Positions 8,731-18,626 are shown, counted from the stretch's first letter. The stretch: DNA of 64,000 bases from Bdellovibrionales bacterium Ga0074139 (GCA_001464795.1 LNEB01000014.1:124001-188000); one strand, 5' to 3'. The notes: generated by a model not told the origin, from the letters alone. Translations and numbers: made by a program.

Positions 8731-11610
8731 ATGCCGTTAAATCCTTCAGTCCTATCAACAAAAAATGAATTCCACCAACGACACATTGGCCCCAGAAATG
8801 ATGATGTCAATTTGATGTTGAAAGAGCTCGGTTTTTCAAGCCTTGATGAAATGGCATCAAAGGTCATTCCAAAAAATATTTTTGCGCAAAAACCAATGAC
8901 CTTAGGTGAAGGACTTTCTGAGTTTGAACTTTTATCAGAGCTCAAAAAGAAAATGAGCAAAAACAAAGTCATGAAATCTTTAATCGGAATGGGTTACGCA
9001 GGAACCATCACTCCTAGCCCAATTCTAAGAAATGTATTTGAAAATCCTAATTGGTACACAGCCTACACTCCTTACCAACCCGAAATTTCTCAGGGTCGAT
9101 TGGAAGCTTTGCTTAATTTTCAAACTATGGTGTCTGATCTTACAGGAATGCAAATCTGCAATGCCTCTCTTCTGGATGAAGGCACCGCTACGGCTGAAGC
9201 CGTGGCCATGGCTCATGCTCTAGATAAAAAAGGCACATCTACTCGGTTTTTAGTTTCTAAAAACTTACATCCGCATATTTTAGAAGTTTTAAAAACAAGG
9301 TCCACTCCTGTGGGCTTTGATATGGTCATCTCTGAAAATGAAAAATTTGATTTCTCTGGTGGTGCTTTCGCTGTTGTTTTATCTTATCCGTCTACCACTG
9401 GTTCCGTGGAAGATTTAAAAGCGATTGTGGATCAAGCTCATTCGGCCGGTGCACTGGTTATTGTGACCACAGATCTATTGTCATTAACACTTTTAACTCC
9501 CCCAGGTGAATGGGGAGCTGACATCGTTGTTGGAAATTCTCAAAGATTTGGTGTTCCCTTCGGCTTCGGTGGCCCCCACGCAGCGTTTTTAGCCACTCAA
9601 GACGCCCACAAAAGATTATTGCCGGGTCGCCTGGTGGGTGTTTCCATTGACTCCCAAGGTAAGCGCGCTCTTCGTCTGACTTTGCAAACACGCGAGCAAC
9701 ATATCCGCCGCGAAAAAGCCACTTCCAATATTTGTACAGCTCAGGTGCTGCTTGCAAACATGGCCAGTTTTTATGCTGTTTATCACGGACCCCATGGTTT
9801 GAAAAAAATGGCAGAACGTGTTCACGCATTAACTAAAATTGCAGCCCACCAATTAAAATCACTCGGCTTCAAATTAGAATCCAACAGTTTCTTTGACACG
9901 TTAAGTGTCTTAACTGACAGAGCTGAAAACATTATGGACGAGGCCTTAGATCTGGATATCAATCTGCGACTTCATTCAAAAAACAAGGTGGGTTTCACAA
10001 TTGACGAAACTTGTGATTTAAAAACTGTTGAAAATATCATTCAAGCCTTTAATCACGGAAATCCTGTTAGCCTGAAGCTTGAACAAATTAACGAAGAACC
10101 CAGCTTTGATGTAAAGCTTAGAAGAACTTCAAAATTTTTAACTCATCCTACTTTTAATTCTCACCATTCTGAAACCGAGCTCATGCGCTACATCCAGAAT
10201 TTGCAAAGCAAGGATATCACTCTCACTCAATCCATGATTCCACTTGGATCCTGCACAATGAAATTGAATGCAGCCACAGAACTGATACCGGTTTCTTGGC
10301 CTGAAATTAATCAGCTTCATCCTTTTGCTCCGCTGGAACAAGCCATTGGACTTTTAGAAATGATTGATGATCTAGAAAAAAAATTATGTGACATCACAGG
10401 CTTTGCAGCTGTTAGCTTACAGCCCAATTCAGGTGCCCAGGGCGAATACGCAGGCCTACTTGTAATCCGAGAGTATCATCACTCTAGAAAACAAGCACAC
10501 AGAAAAATTTGTCTCATTCCTTCCAGTGCCCATGGAACAAACCCAGCCTCTGCCGTGATGGTGGGTTATGACGTTGTCGTTGTGAATTGTGATGCCAACG
10601 GAAATGTGGACGTGGCTGATCTTAAAATGAAAGCTGAAAAGCATTCTGAAAATTTAGCAGCTCTAATGGTCACCTATCCTTCCACTCACGGAGTGTTTGA
10701 AGAAGCAATCACAGAAATTTGTGACATTATACATGCTCATGGCGGACAAGTTTATATGGACGGTGCCAATATGAACGCCTTAGTCGGCGTATGTAAGCCC
10801 GGCGAATTCGGTCCAGACGTCTCTCACATGAATTTACATAAAACTTTTGCCATACCCCATGGTGGTGGTGGACCCGGTGTAGGTCCAATTGGTGTTCGAG
10901 CTCATCTGGCTCCGTTTTTACCAAGACACTCCATGGTTCCTGAAATGGGCTCTAAAACCGGAGTTTCTGCTGTGACATCAGCGCCTTGGGGAAGTGCTTC
11001 GATCTTGCCGATCTCTTGGTCTTATATTTCCATGATGGGCGCTGAGGGCTTAAAAAAAGCCACTTTAATTTCAATATTAAGTGCCAACTACATGGCAAAA
11101 AAATTAGAAAAGCACTACCCCATTCTTTACAAAGGTAAAGAAGGTATGATTGCTCACGAATGTATTTTGGATTTAAGACCACTTAAGAAGACCAGTGAAA
11201 TTGATGTCACAGATGTGGCTAAACGTTTGATGGACTTTGGTTTTCACGCTCCTACCATGAGCTTTCCAGTGGCAGGAACTTTAATGATTGAACCCACTGA
11301 AAGCGAATCCAAAGCTGAAATGGATCGATTCATTGATGCCATGGTGACCATTCGCCTTGAAATCACTGAGGTTGAAAAAGGACAAGTCGACAAACAGGAT
11401 AATGTTTTAAAAAATGCGCCTCATACAATGGAAGTTTTAATGAATGACGAATGGAAACATTCTTATTCAAGACAAAAAGCAGCTTACCCACTTCCATGGC
11501 TTAAGAAAAACAAGACCTTTGCTAGCGTTTCCCGCGTTGATAATGCCTACGGTGACAGAAACATAGTTTGTTCTTGTCCACCAATGGAAGAGTACCAACA
11601 GAACGTTTAG
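8731..11610 (+). CDS. gcvP: Glycine dehydrogenase (decarboxylating), P protein
   Basis: P protein of the glycine cleavage system. It uses PLP to decarboxylate glycine and passes the aminomethyl group to the lipoyl arm of GcvH. The 959 residues are the full-length single-chain form (an alpha-beta fusion), not the split type. The N-terminus has the usual FHQRHIGP block. The PLP lysine is in [16 protein letters not shown] (about K704), and the C-terminal domain includes CPPMEEY. The gcvT and gcvH genes are on the same strand 2.8 kb downstream, after three unrelated genes. The upstream region holds no recognisable glycine riboswitch. The stop overlaps the convergent cpaF by 4 nt. Confidence 0.97.
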   Translation: MPLNPSVLSTKNEFHQRHIGPRNDDVNLMLKELGFSSLDEMASKVIPKNIFAQKPMTLGEGLSEFELLSELKKKMSKNKVMKSLIGMGYAGTITPSPILRNVFENPNWYTAYTPYQPEISQGRLEALLNFQTMVSDLTGMQICNASLLDEGTATAEAVAMAHALDKKGTSTRFLVSKNLHPHILEVLKTRSTPVGFDMVISENEKFDFSGGAFAVVLSYPSTTGSVEDLKAIVDQAHSAGALVIVTTDLLSLTLLTPPGEWGADIVVGNSQRFGVPFGFGGPHAAFLATQDAHKRLLPGRLVGVSIDSQGKRALRLTLQTREQHIRREKATSNICTAQVLLANMASFYAVYHGPHGLKKMAERVHALTKIAAHQLKSLGFKLESNSFFDTLSVLTDRAENIMDEALDLDINLRLHSKNKVGFTIDETCDLKTVENIIQAFNHGNPVSLKLEQINEEPSFDVKLRRTSKFLTHPTFNSHHSETELMRYIQNLQSKDITLTQSMIPLGSCTMKLNAATELIPVSWPEINQLHPFAPLEQAIGLLEMIDDLEKKLCDITGFAAVSLQPNSGAQGEYAGLLVIREYHHSRKQAHRKICLIPSSAHGTNPASAVMVGYDVVVVNCDANGNVDVADLKMKAEKHSENLAALMVTYPSTHGVFEEAITEICDIIHAHGGQVYMDGANMNALVGVCKPGEFGPDVSHMNLHKTFAIPHGGGGPGVGPIGVRAHLAPFLPRHSMVPEMGSKTGVSAVTSAPWGSASILPISWSYISMMGAEGLKKATLISILSANYMAKKLEKHYPILYKGKEGMIAHECILDLRPLKKTSEIDVTDVAKRLMDFGFHAPTMSFPVAGTLMIEPTESESKAEMDRFIDAMVTIRLEITEVEKGQVDKQDNVLKNAPHTMEVLMNDEWKHSYSRQKAAYPLPWLKKNKTFASVSRVDNAYGDRNIVCSCPPMEEYQQNV

Positions 11611-12704
11611 GAAAGTGCTATTTTCTTTTCAGGATCAAAGAAGTCAGCTGGAAATCTGACTTTCGAGGTCGGAATTTGCAGCTGGTCTTCTACAAACTTA
11701 GGTACATGACCTGTTGATTTAATCACATCACCAGACATATGGAAGATGTGATTCAGAATGTAGTTTTCTCCGTCACGACCTACAATCTCTGCTATTTCAG
11801 AGATTTGTCTTTTGCCTTCAAGTGATCGACCAGTTTGAACAATAAAATTGATGGTGCCTGCTATATCCTCTTGAATCATCTTCAGTGGAGCGTCCATTCC
11901 CACTCTTAAAACCATTGATTCCAATCGTCTTAACGCATCTTTTGCCGTGTTAGCATGAATCGTTGTCATACTGCCTTCGTGACCTGTGTTCATCGCCATC
12001 AACATGTCCCAGGCCTCAGTGCCGCGGCACTCTCCGATAATAATTCGGTCAGGACGCATTCTTAGAGCATTTCTTAAAAGTGCATCCATTCCAAGACCAG
12101 GATCGGATCCGATGGCAGGTCGAGTTTCCATGCGAACAATATTTTTAACCTTCAACTGCAACTCAGCAGTATCTTCAATGGTGACCACTCGCTCGCGAGC
12201 TTTGACAAATCCACTTAAGATATTAAGAAGCGTAGTTTTTCCACTGCCGGTTCCACCACTAACAACAATATTTTGTTTAGCTGCCACCGCTTGGCTTAAA
12301 AAATAAATGGCCTTAGCATCAAGATGCCCCATGGCAACTAGCTCTTGGTAAGTTTTTGACTGATTTGTCGGTTTTCGAATCGTAATCGAGGGTCCATCCA
12401 AAGCCACTGGTGGGATAACAATATTTAAACGAAATCCATCATTCAACCGGGCATCCAAACAAGGTGACTTACGGTTTAATTCTTTTCCTGTAAAAACAGC
12501 AAGAGCCATTACAAATCTTGTAAGCGAATCATCATCTTTAAATTTGACGGGTGACTCTTCAATGACACCATTTCGTTCAACAAAAATGGTATGCCAACTG
12601 TTAACCATAATTTCAGAAACAGTTGGATCCAACAGCAAAGGCCTGATGGGCCCGGCTTCCGTTCGCCAGTCTTGATTAATCATGGGTTGCACGGGTTGAG
12701 ACAT
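11607..12704 (-). CDS. cpaF: CpaF-type secretion ATPase (Tad/type II-IV family), apparently orphan
   Basis: A hexameric ATPase that powers pilus or secretion machines, CpaF/TadA branch. Seen in order: the N-terminal [14 protein letters not shown] block, the RLNIVIPP and SITIRKP segments that bind nucleotide, Walker A ([12 protein letters not shown]), an Asp box ([14 protein letters not shown]), and a Walker B-type [16 protein letters not shown] with the following [12 protein letters not shown]. At 365 aa it is shorter than many CpaF proteins, mainly at the N-terminus. No other Tad or type II/IV secretion genes are beside it, so its machine must be encoded elsewhere. The start is the ATG at 12704; the gene reads away from the methyltransferase gene. 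Confidence 0.88.
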   Translation of the reverse strand: MSQPVQPMINQDWRTEAGPIRPLLLDPTVSEIMVNSWHTIFVERNGVIEESPVKFKDDDSLTRFVMALAVFTGKELNRKSPCLDARLNDGFRLNIVIPPVALDGPSITIRKPTNQSKTYQELVAMGHLDAKAIYFLSQAVAAKQNIVVSGGTGSGKTTLLNILSGFVKARERVVTIEDTAELQLKVKNIVRMETRPAIGSDPGLGMDALLRNALRMRPDRIIIGECRGTEAWDMLMAMNTGHEGSMTTIHANTAKDALRRLESMVLRVGMDAPLKMIQEDIAGTINFIVQTGRSLEGKRQISEIAEIVGRDGENYILNHIFHMSGDVIKSTGHVPKFVEDQLQIPTSKVRFPADFFDPEKKIALS

Positions 12705-12788
12705 GATTAATTATCGACAGAAAATCATATAAACTTGATCTCGACCAAAGTTGGTGCAACTAAGCAGCTGTTATGCTAACCCAGTGTT

Positions 12789-13766
12789 ATGAAATACCGA
12801 CATTACCAACTTCCTGATTCTTTACACCCTCGAATCCTACAAATTTTTAAGGATCAAGGTTGGGACTGGAGTCCTAAAAAAATTGCTGATGATATTTTAA
12901 GACTTTCTGATTTTTATATTCAAAATCCCAAAGCTGTTACTCCTTGGGATCAACCTTGGGCACAAAAAGCATTACTTTGCTACTACTGGCCTTTAAATAC
13001 ATTACGTTTTCAATCTGTTTATGACGAACTCCAACAGTCCGATTATTTTAGCGGTATTGATCAATTCATCGATTTTGGTGCCGGGCCAGCAACAGCCGCT
13101 TCAATTTTACATGAAAAAAAACAAAACGTTCTAGCCGTTGAAACATCCTCTGTTCCCCAGAAGTGGTTTCCTGAAATTCAGTGGGCCACACAGTTTCAAG
13201 TTCAACCTAAATCCTGTTTTATTCTTTCCTATTCTTTAACAGAAATGAGCCAACTCCCTGCACAAGCTTTGAAAGCTGATGCACTTATCATCATCGAGCC
13301 AGCCTCTCAGGTTGATGGTCGAAATTTACTTCATTTAAGAAAAAATTTGCTTGATCAACAGTATTCTGTTTGGGCTCCATGCTCTCATCAAAAAGATTGT
13401 CCACTTCTACTTCACTCAAAATCTGACTGGTGCCATGACCGCATTCATTTCGAAGCACCTGAATGGTTTTTACAAATTGAACATTTTTTACCTATTAAAA
13501 ATAAAACGCTCACCATGAGTTACTTGGCCGTTAAAAAACAAGCTCCCGCACAGCCAGAATGGGCACGCTTGACCGGTGACTTGATGAAAGAAAAAGGGAA
13601 ATCCAGGCAACTGATCTGCCGAGGTCCAGACCGAGAATTTCTAGCATGGATGCACCGTGACGGTGACGCACCCGAGTTTTTTCGTGGTGAAAAAGTTCTT
13701 ATTCATGATTTTGAACATAAATCGAATGAACTTCGAGTCAAATCCATGAAAAGATGGGTACGCTAA
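12789..13766 (+). CDS. Rsm22-like ribosomal methyltransferase family protein
   Basis: A SAM-dependent methyltransferase of the Rsm22 family, which is linked to the small ribosomal subunit. The SAM-binding loop appears as FIDFGAGPATAAS. The family's cysteine cluster is present as APCSHQKDCPLLLHS followed by SDWCHDRIHFE, which in related proteins binds metal or an Fe-S cluster. A second half with RLTGDLMKEKGKSRQLICR matches the C-terminal part of the family. The length of 325 aa is normal. The target of bacterial members is not firmly established. It is a stand-alone gene, divergent from cpaF. Confidence 0.75.
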   Translation: MKYRHYQLPDSLHPRILQIFKDQGWDWSPKKIADDILRLSDFYIQNPKAVTPWDQPWAQKALLCYYWPLNTLRFQSVYDELQQSDYFSGIDQFIDFGAGPATAASILHEKKQNVLAVETSSVPQKWFPEIQWATQFQVQPKSCFILSYSLTEMSQLPAQALKADALIIIEPASQVDGRNLLHLRKNLLDQQYSVWAPCSHQKDCPLLLHSKSDWCHDRIHFEAPEWFLQIEHFLPIKNKTLTMSYLAVKKQAPAQPEWARLTGDLMKEKGKSRQLICRGPDREFLAWMHRDGDAPEFFRGEKVLIHDFEHKSNELRVKSMKRWVR

Positions 13767-13832
13767 GCAGTTTTTTATTGAATTACTTAAATTAAAAGTT
13801 AGACACTTGTTTAAACACGAAGGAGTCTAAAA

Positions 13833-14348
13833 CTGCGTAAGCTCGCACTGTATATTTCTATGACTGCTGACGGAATGATTGCAAGATCAGATGGCCGAAC
13901 AGATTGGATTTTAACTGATCAAGATTACGAGTTCGAAACATTTTTTAAAGATGTCGACACTCTTATTATGGGGCGAAAAACTTTCGAAAAATGTTTAAGC
14001 CTTGGACCCTGGCCCTATGACCAACTCCAAACCTATGTTTTTTCTAGATCCTTAAAAAATGATTTTGGCTCATCAGTTACCGTTGTTGATCGTGATCCCT
14101 CCACTTTTATCGAAGAACTTAAAGAAAAATCAGGCAATAAAATTTGGCTTGTTGGTGGTGCAGAAATTATTAAGGAATTGATGAGTGAAAACCTGGTGGA
14201 TCAAGTGATTTTCAATATTCACAAAGAAATACTTGGCCAAGGAATTCAACTTTTCCCCTTGGCCATGCACTCTATGTTTTGGACTTTGGAAAGCAGTCAA
14301 GAGTACCCTTCCGGCGTTGTGCAAACTCGCTATGTGATGAGCCCTTAA
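13833..14348 (+). CDS. Dihydrofolate reductase-fold protein (RibD C-terminal family), CTG start
   Basis: A small reductase-like protein of the RibD C-terminal/DHFR fold, with a likely NADPH site (LIMGRKTFEKC) and a second segment KIWLVGGAEIIKELM. Members of this group usually begin M-R-K-L-x-L-Y-I-(S/A)-M-(S/T)-x-D-G. The first ATG (13860) would cut off that first strand. Upstream in frame the codons read CTG CGT AAG CTC GCA CTG TAT ATT TCT. An AGGAG lies at 13821-13825, 7 nt before this CTG, and an in-frame stop lies at 13812. I therefore place the start at the CTG at 13833, giving 171 aa. No other usual start codon exists in that interval. The substrate is unknown. Confidence 0.75.
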   Translation: MRKLALYISMTADGMIARSDGRTDWILTDQDYEFETFFKDVDTLIMGRKTFEKCLSLGPWPYDQLQTYVFSRSLKNDFGSSVTVVDRDPSTFIEELKEKSGNKIWLVGGAEIIKELMSENLVDQVIFNIHKEILGQGIQLFPLAMHSMFWTLESSQEYPSGVVQTRYVMSP

Positions 14349-14393
14349 TTTTTGTGATTGACGACCAGCCTATGGGTTTGATTCTCTCGGTGC

Positions 14394-15476
14394 ATGCAAA
14401 GAACACCCCTCTATAATGATCATGTTAAATTGAATGCTAAAATTGTCGAATTTGCCGGCTGGGAAATGCCGATTCAATACTCAGGTTTAAAAGAAGAACA
14501 TCTTAACGTCCGAAAAAATGTAGGATTATTTGATGTCTCCCATATGGGTGAGATCCGGGTTAAAGGTCCCCACGCAATTAAAACTTTGCAATGGTTAACA
14601 ACTAACAATGTGGAAGCTTTGGAAAAGGGTCAGGCTCAGTATTCACTGCTTCCCAATTCTGATGGTGGCCTTGTTGATGACATTATTGTGTATTGCTTAG
14701 AAAAAAACTCTGACTATTTAGTATGTGTTAATGCCTCCAATGAAAAAAAAGATTGGGAACATTTTCAAAAAAATAACCAAGGGGCCGAACTTATAAATGA
14801 AAGCTCAGCTTGGGGACAAATTGCTGTACAAGGACCCAAAGCTCAAGAACTCATCGAAAAAGTCACTGGCATCAAGGCTTCAGCGATGAAGCCCTTCCAA
14901 ACTCAAAGTATGAAATGGCAAGGGTCAGAACTTATTTTTGCCTCCACAGGCTACACAGGCGAAAAAGGTGGAGAAATCTTTATTGAATCCTCATCCACTT
15001 CAAAACTTTGGAATCAATTATTAGAAAAGGGTCAAGACTTAGGGGTCCTTCCCATCGGCCTCGGTGCTAGGGACACACTTCGCACAGAAATGAAATACTC
15101 TTTGTACGGTCACGAAATCAATGATGTCAGCAACCCCTATGAAGCAGGCTTGGGCTGGGTGATCAAACCCGCAGCCAAAGATTTTTTAGGAAAGACTCCC
15201 ATTGTGACCCGTAAGGAACAGGGTTTGACGCGAAGCTTAATTGGTTTCAAAACCATCGAACGTGGCATTCCCAGACAGGACTACACTCTGCATGACCTTG
15301 CTGGAAATAAAATTGGCTTCGTGACCAGCGGAACTCATTCCCCTTCACTGGACGCGGCCATAGGAATCGGTTATGTTCAGACTCAATTTTCAAATTTAAG
15401 CACTGAAATAACGGTGGACATACGCGGGAAAAAAATTAAATCCATCGTCTGTAAAACACCTTTTATTAACAACTAA
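14394..15476 (+). CDS. gcvT: Aminomethyltransferase (glycine cleavage T protein)
   Basis: T protein takes the aminomethyl group from GcvH, releases ammonia and forms 5,10-methylene-tetrahydrofolate. The sequence has the classic start (RTPLYNDHVKLNAKIVEFAG), the WEMPIQY block, GLFDVSHMGEIRVKG, and GYTGEKGGEIF in the central folate-binding part. ARDTLRTEMKYSLYGHEI provides the family's conserved Asp/Arg region. At 360 aa it is full length. It is followed 11 nt later by gcvH on the same strand, so the two form an operon. Confidence 0.96.
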   Translation: MQRTPLYNDHVKLNAKIVEFAGWEMPIQYSGLKEEHLNVRKNVGLFDVSHMGEIRVKGPHAIKTLQWLTTNNVEALEKGQAQYSLLPNSDGGLVDDIIVYCLEKNSDYLVCVNASNEKKDWEHFQKNNQGAELINESSAWGQIAVQGPKAQELIEKVTGIKASAMKPFQTQSMKWQGSELIFASTGYTGEKGGEIFIESSSTSKLWNQLLEKGQDLGVLPIGLGARDTLRTEMKYSLYGHEINDVSNPYEAGLGWVIKPAAKDFLGKTPIVTRKEQGLTRSLIGFKTIERGIPRQDYTLHDLAGNKIGFVTSGTHSPSLDAAIGIGYVQTQFSNLSTEITVDIRGKKIKSIVCKTPFINN

Positions 15477-15487
15477 GGAGCTCGACC

Positions 15488-15877
15488 ATGGCTTATCATA
15501 TTCCTGAAGACTATTATTACACCAAAGAGCACGAGTGGGCTCAGGTCGACGAAAACATCGTAACCGTTGGTATTACAGAATTTGCCCAGACTCAGTTGGG
15601 TGAGGTTGTTTACGTTGACCTTCCAGAAGAAGGTCAAAAAGTGACTCAAGGAACATCTTTTGGAGTTGTTGAGTCCGTTAAAGCGGTCAGTGACCTTTAC
15701 TGCCCTGTTTCTGGGACAGTGATTGAAGTGAACACGACTTTGATGGATGACCCTGCCTCATTGAATGATGATCCTATTAATCAAGGTTGGTTGGTTCGCA
15801 TCGAAATGGACAGCGAAAAGGAACTCGCAAACCTTATGCGAGCTCCTGAATATAAAAAGTTGATTGCCGACAAGTAG
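15488..15877 (+). CDS. gcvH: Glycine cleavage H protein (lipoyl carrier)
   Basis: Carries the lipoyl arm that shuttles intermediates between P, T and L proteins. The lipoyl lysine is the K in SVKAVSD within GVVESVKAVSDLYCPVSG. The KEHEWA start and the NDDPINQGWLV block are typical. The length of 129 aa is normal. A TAAGGAG ribosome site lies just before the ATG, across the gcvT stop. No lipoate ligase/synthase or lpd gene is in the window. Confidence 0.97.
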   Translation: MAYHIPEDYYYTKEHEWAQVDENIVTVGITEFAQTQLGEVVYVDLPEEGQKVTQGTSFGVVESVKAVSDLYCPVSGTVIEVNTTLMDDPASLNDDPINQGWLVRIEMDSEKELANLMRAPEYKKLIADK

Positions 15878-15907
15878 TTTATCGTTTAGTTTCAATTCTT
15901 CAAAAGT

Positions 15908-15992
15908 GCCCAGTTGGTGTAATTGGTAGCCACGCCAGGCTTAGAATCTGGTGCTTCACGGCGTGGGGGTTCAAGTCCCTCACTGGGCACCA
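15908..15992 (+). tRNA. tRNA-Leu(UAG)
   Basis: The acceptor stem is GCCCAGT/ACTGGGC with an A discriminator and encoded CCA ending at 15992. The anticodon stem CCAGG/TCTGG holds the loop CTTAGAA, giving anticodon UAG (leucine, codon CUA). A long variable arm (TGCTTCACGGCGT) fits a class II tRNA. The T arm has GGGGG-TTCAAGT-CCCTC. Leader and trailer bases flanking the tRNA are also complementary (TCAAAAGT at 15900-15907 and ACTTTTGA at 15992-15999). Confidence 0.93.
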
Positions 15993-16002
15993 CTTTTGAT
16001 CT

Positions 16003-16332
16003 TTACTGACATTTCGGAATCAACTCAAAACTTCCCGTCGATTGATGAAGATTAGCTTTGGCATTATCAATAGCCAAACTTTTATCAAAATTATATAGAC
16101 CACACTCGTAACTGAATCCTTCTCCTGTTTTTGCTACAGAGATAAACTCACCGGCAGAATTTTTAAAAACAGCTGATTGATTGCATTGTGCATAAGCTCT
16201 GTGTCCATAAAAACAATCTGATCCTCTGGCCGAGCATTTAATCTCTGATACCGCCTGTAAACAAACTGTCCCTGCTGGTAGTTGTGCTTGAACTGCTGTA
16301 GCTAGCATAATAAGGGATAAAATCAATTTCAT
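16003..16332 (-). CDS. Small secreted Cys-containing protein
   Basis: I do not recognise a family. The protein has a clear signal peptide (MKLILSLIMLATAVQAQ) and a mature part of about 92 residues with cysteines spread along it (VCLQ, IKCSARGSDCFYG, AQCNQ, YECGLYN, PKCQ). These suggest a disulfide-stabilised small extracellular or periplasmic domain. An AAGGAG lies before the ATG. It is the most downstream gene of the minus-strand run of secreted proteins up to 20274. Confidence 0.7.
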   Translation of the reverse strand: MKLILSLIMLATAVQAQLPAGTVCLQAVSEIKCSARGSDCFYGHRAYAQCNQSAVFKNSAGEFISVAKTGEGFSYECGLYNFDKSLAIDNAKANLHQSTGSFELIPKCQ

Positions 16333-16421
16333 AAAAACTCCTTTGTTTTTGTTAAACCGAATTTAGATGAATTTGCTTTTTATCTCTAGGGACAAAAAAG
16401 TGTCAAAAAGTTAGACAAGAG

Positions 16422-16643
16422 TTACTTCTCCATCTCCTCGATGAGTGCAATCATTTGATCTTCAGTAAGACCGCATTCCACTTGTTTTTTATAAGCTAAA
16501 ACTGCAGCTTCGCTTGGCGTTTGTGCTTGCATAATTTCTTGAATACAACTGTAAGCCTTTTGCACCTCAGCTTGGTTGCCTCCACTTTTTTCATCACAAC
16601 CAATCAAGAATAATCCGATTATAACTAATATTAAGTATTTCAT
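16422..16643 (-). CDS. Small lipoprotein, unknown function
   Basis: The 73-residue product starts MKYLILVIIGLFLIGCDEKS. LIGC is a good lipobox, so Cys16 should be lipidated. The aspartate at position +2 after the Cys would, in E. coli, favour retention in the inner membrane. The short helical mature part has one cysteine pair candidate (YSCIQE and VECGLT). It lies 2 nt after the upstream lipoprotein gene on the same strand, so it belongs to that operon. Confidence 0.7.
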   Translation of the reverse strand: MKYLILVIIGLFLIGCDEKSGGNQAEVQKAYSCIQEIMQAQTPSEAAVLAYKKQVECGLTEDQMIALIEEMEK

Positions 16644-16645
16644 TT

Positions 16646-17260
16646 CTATAGCCTTTCATTTTTTATGGTCAATCGATGATGGGTCGAAACCTGAATCACA
16701 GAGCCATAGGTTATTTTTAAATAAATTCCGAATGTATGTTTTAAAAGATCACAAATTTCCAAGCTTGTAGATTCTTTCGGAAGCCGAACGATGACAAAGC
16801 CATCGACAATACGAATACGAACTTGCTGAGTTAATTTTCTTTCAACCTTTCCGTTCTGTATCACTTTTTCAACATGCACGAAGATCGGCCCGTCGTGATT
16901 TTCACCCTCAAGTGGAATCTTCCAAATTATTTCATGATTCCACTTGGGAATGTTCCAAGGAGCCCCCAGCATTGCTGTGAGGGCCTGAACATTGGTGTCG
17001 ATGGCATCCGTCAGCCTTTCAATCAATGGAAGATGTATTAAAACATTAGGCTGCGATGTCAGCTGCAAAACTTGGTTGGCATCACTTCTAATTGCACTTC
17101 GCAAGTTTGAAAATTGGCCTAACTGACTAAGCTCACCACAGTCAGCTTTTAAGTCATGAATATCCTGCGCACTTATTCCCTGCCTTAAAGAGGCCTGATG
17201 GGACCTCAAGCATCCCACCAAGCTGAAACTGAGAATAAAAACCATTATAAAATTATTCAT
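16646..17260 (-). CDS. Lipoprotein, unknown function
   Basis: I chose the ATG at 17260 rather than the upstream codon at 17281. It begins the signal sequence MNNFIMVFILSFSLVGCLRS with a LVGC lipobox. The mature part of about 185 residues has a helical half (LPLIERLTDAIDTNVQALTA) and a beta-rich second half (ILWKIPLEGENHDGPIFV-like strands). It has no match I can name. It overlaps the upstream gene by 8 nt and is followed 2 nt later by the small lipoprotein gene, so translation is coupled. Confidence 0.7.
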   Translation of the reverse strand: MNNFIMVFILSFSLVGCLRSHQASLRQGISAQDIHDLKADCGELSQLGQFSNLRSAIRSDANQVLQLTSQPNVLIHLPLIERLTDAIDTNVQALTAMLGAPWNIPKWNHEIIWKIPLEGENHDGPIFVHVEKVIQNGKVERKLTQQVRIRIVDGFVIVRLPKESTSLEICDLLKHTFGIYLKITYGSVIQVSTHHRLTIKNERL

Positions 17261-17675
17261 AAATTGTCCGATCGAACGCATCCAGATTTCTTTCTATTAC
17301 AAGCTTTTGAATGACAGTGACAGACCTTAAATAAGTTCGAAATTCAGATATTTCTTTACTTGTCAGTTGGTGACTATTGGCTTTTTCAATAAAAGCACCG
17401 GATTCCATCTTTTTTTCAATTTGTGAAAGTTCTGCTTTAAGATCTTTAGTTGAAAGTCCTTTATAATAAGCTTCCAAATCAAAAAAATCTGGAACTTCCT
17501 GTTGCTGATCATCGACTTTTTTGATTGCTTCGGATTCATTGGTTAAAACCTTATTGAGTATCAGATGTTGGCCTTCTGAAACATGGGCTTTCGCCAATGG
17601 AGATTGGCGATCACTTTTCTTATAAAGAACAATAACAACAATGATAACTAGAATAAAAATAATTAGTTTTTTCAT
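17253..17675 (-). CDS. Single-pass membrane protein, unknown function
   Basis: The first 20 residues are a strong hydrophobic segment (KKLIIFILVIIVVIVLYKK) with no clear cleavage site, so it is probably an anchored inner-membrane protein. The rest is a ~115-residue charged helical domain (LKAELSQIEKKMESG, EFRTYLRSVTVIQKLVIERN) outside the membrane. No family is recognised. It lies 9 nt from the gene upstream and overlaps the lipoprotein gene downstream by 8 nt. Confidence 0.68.
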   Translation of the reverse strand: MKKLIIFILVIIVVIVLYKKSDRQSPLAKAHVSEGQHLILNKVLTNESEAIKKVDDQQQEVPDFFDLEAYYKGLSTKDLKAELSQIEKKMESGAFIEKANSHQLTSKEISEFRTYLRSVTVIQKLVIERNLDAFDRTIYE

Positions 17676-17684
17676 AGCAAATTC

Positions 17685-18626
17685 CTATTTTAGAATGAGT
17701 TTCATTTTTACAGGTTGGCTTGTTCCATAGACGGATGGAATTTCAAAGGACTGACTATTTTTTTTCCATACTGAACTCAAATTCAAGTAGCTATCGACGA
17801 ATAAAAATTCCATCAGACCATCAATATAAGTTTCAATTTTATCATTGGAATTAGTCGGGTTCTTGACTAATTGACCTGCTATTTTAGTTCCTAATAGAGC
17901 AGCCTGTGATCTGAATGATCTTGGTTTTTTCAATATTTCTGTATAAGCATCAGCAATGCTGTTATATAGATCTTTGACTTTTATGTATTCGTCATGATCA
18001 ATTTTTGTCATGGCTTCAACAACAAATGAAACCTGTGCCTGACCGCTGATTAAATCACAAGCAGTATCAAGACTTGTGACTTGTAATTGTAGTTCATTTC
18101 TTTTTTGAATCAATTGAACTGGATTTAATTTTAACCCCAATGTTTGAGACAAATGAGAAAATGACTTTTCTGAAACTTGAAGCTCTAAATTTCCGACTGA
18201 GGAATAGTCCAAAAGAAGCTCTTGAGTTTTCTGCGTGAAGCCTGGAAGATGATCTTTTGCTGCCACTCGGTCAGAAATATCACTCAAAACCCGTCGGCCC
18301 TCATCACTCAGAATATCACTATCCATGGTTAAATTTGTGGAAATTTCTGCGACAAAATTTCGCCCTAGGCTATTAACCAAGGGTCTTTTTCGCACCAAAT
18401 CCCAAGCCCAGGCTCGGTCGACTTTAACCTGACCATTTTGGTCGTAAGTCAATTTGTGCAAGTCCTGGCAGGCTTTAGTTAACTCAGAGTTTGTGTTTAC
18501 TATTTTTGCCACTGTAGAGGCAAGATAAGGGCTTTGCCAAAACTGAGCTTTTGCCCAGTGAACATCTGCCCCCAGGGCAGATGTCGTTAGTGTCATCATT
18601 AACATTATATTTTTTAGTGTTTTCAT
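17685..18626 (-). CDS. Secreted helical protein, unknown function
   Basis: A signal peptide (MKTLKNIMLMMTLTTSALGA) is followed by a ~290-residue, mostly helical mature protein with only two cysteines (KACQDL and TACDLISG). No enzyme motif is visible. It sits between a membrane-anchored protein gene downstream and the large coiled-coil secreted protein gene upstream (22 nt gap). All read in one direction, so they probably form one envelope complex or secreted set. Function unknown. Confidence 0.7.
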   Translation of the reverse strand: MKTLKNIMLMMTLTTSALGADVHWAKAQFWQSPYLASTVAKIVNTNSELTKACQDLHKLTYDQNGQVKVDRAWAWDLVRKRPLVNSLGRNFVAEISTNLTMDSDILSDEGRRVLSDISDRVAAKDHLPGFTQKTQELLLDYSSVGNLELQVSEKSFSHLSQTLGLKLNPVQLIQKRNELQLQVTSLDTACDLISGQAQVSFVVEAMTKIDHDEYIKVKDLYNSIADAYTEILKKPRSFRSQAALLGTKIAGQLVKNPTNSNDKIETYIDGLMEFLFVDSYLNLSSVWKKNSQSFEIPSVYGTSQPVKMKLILK

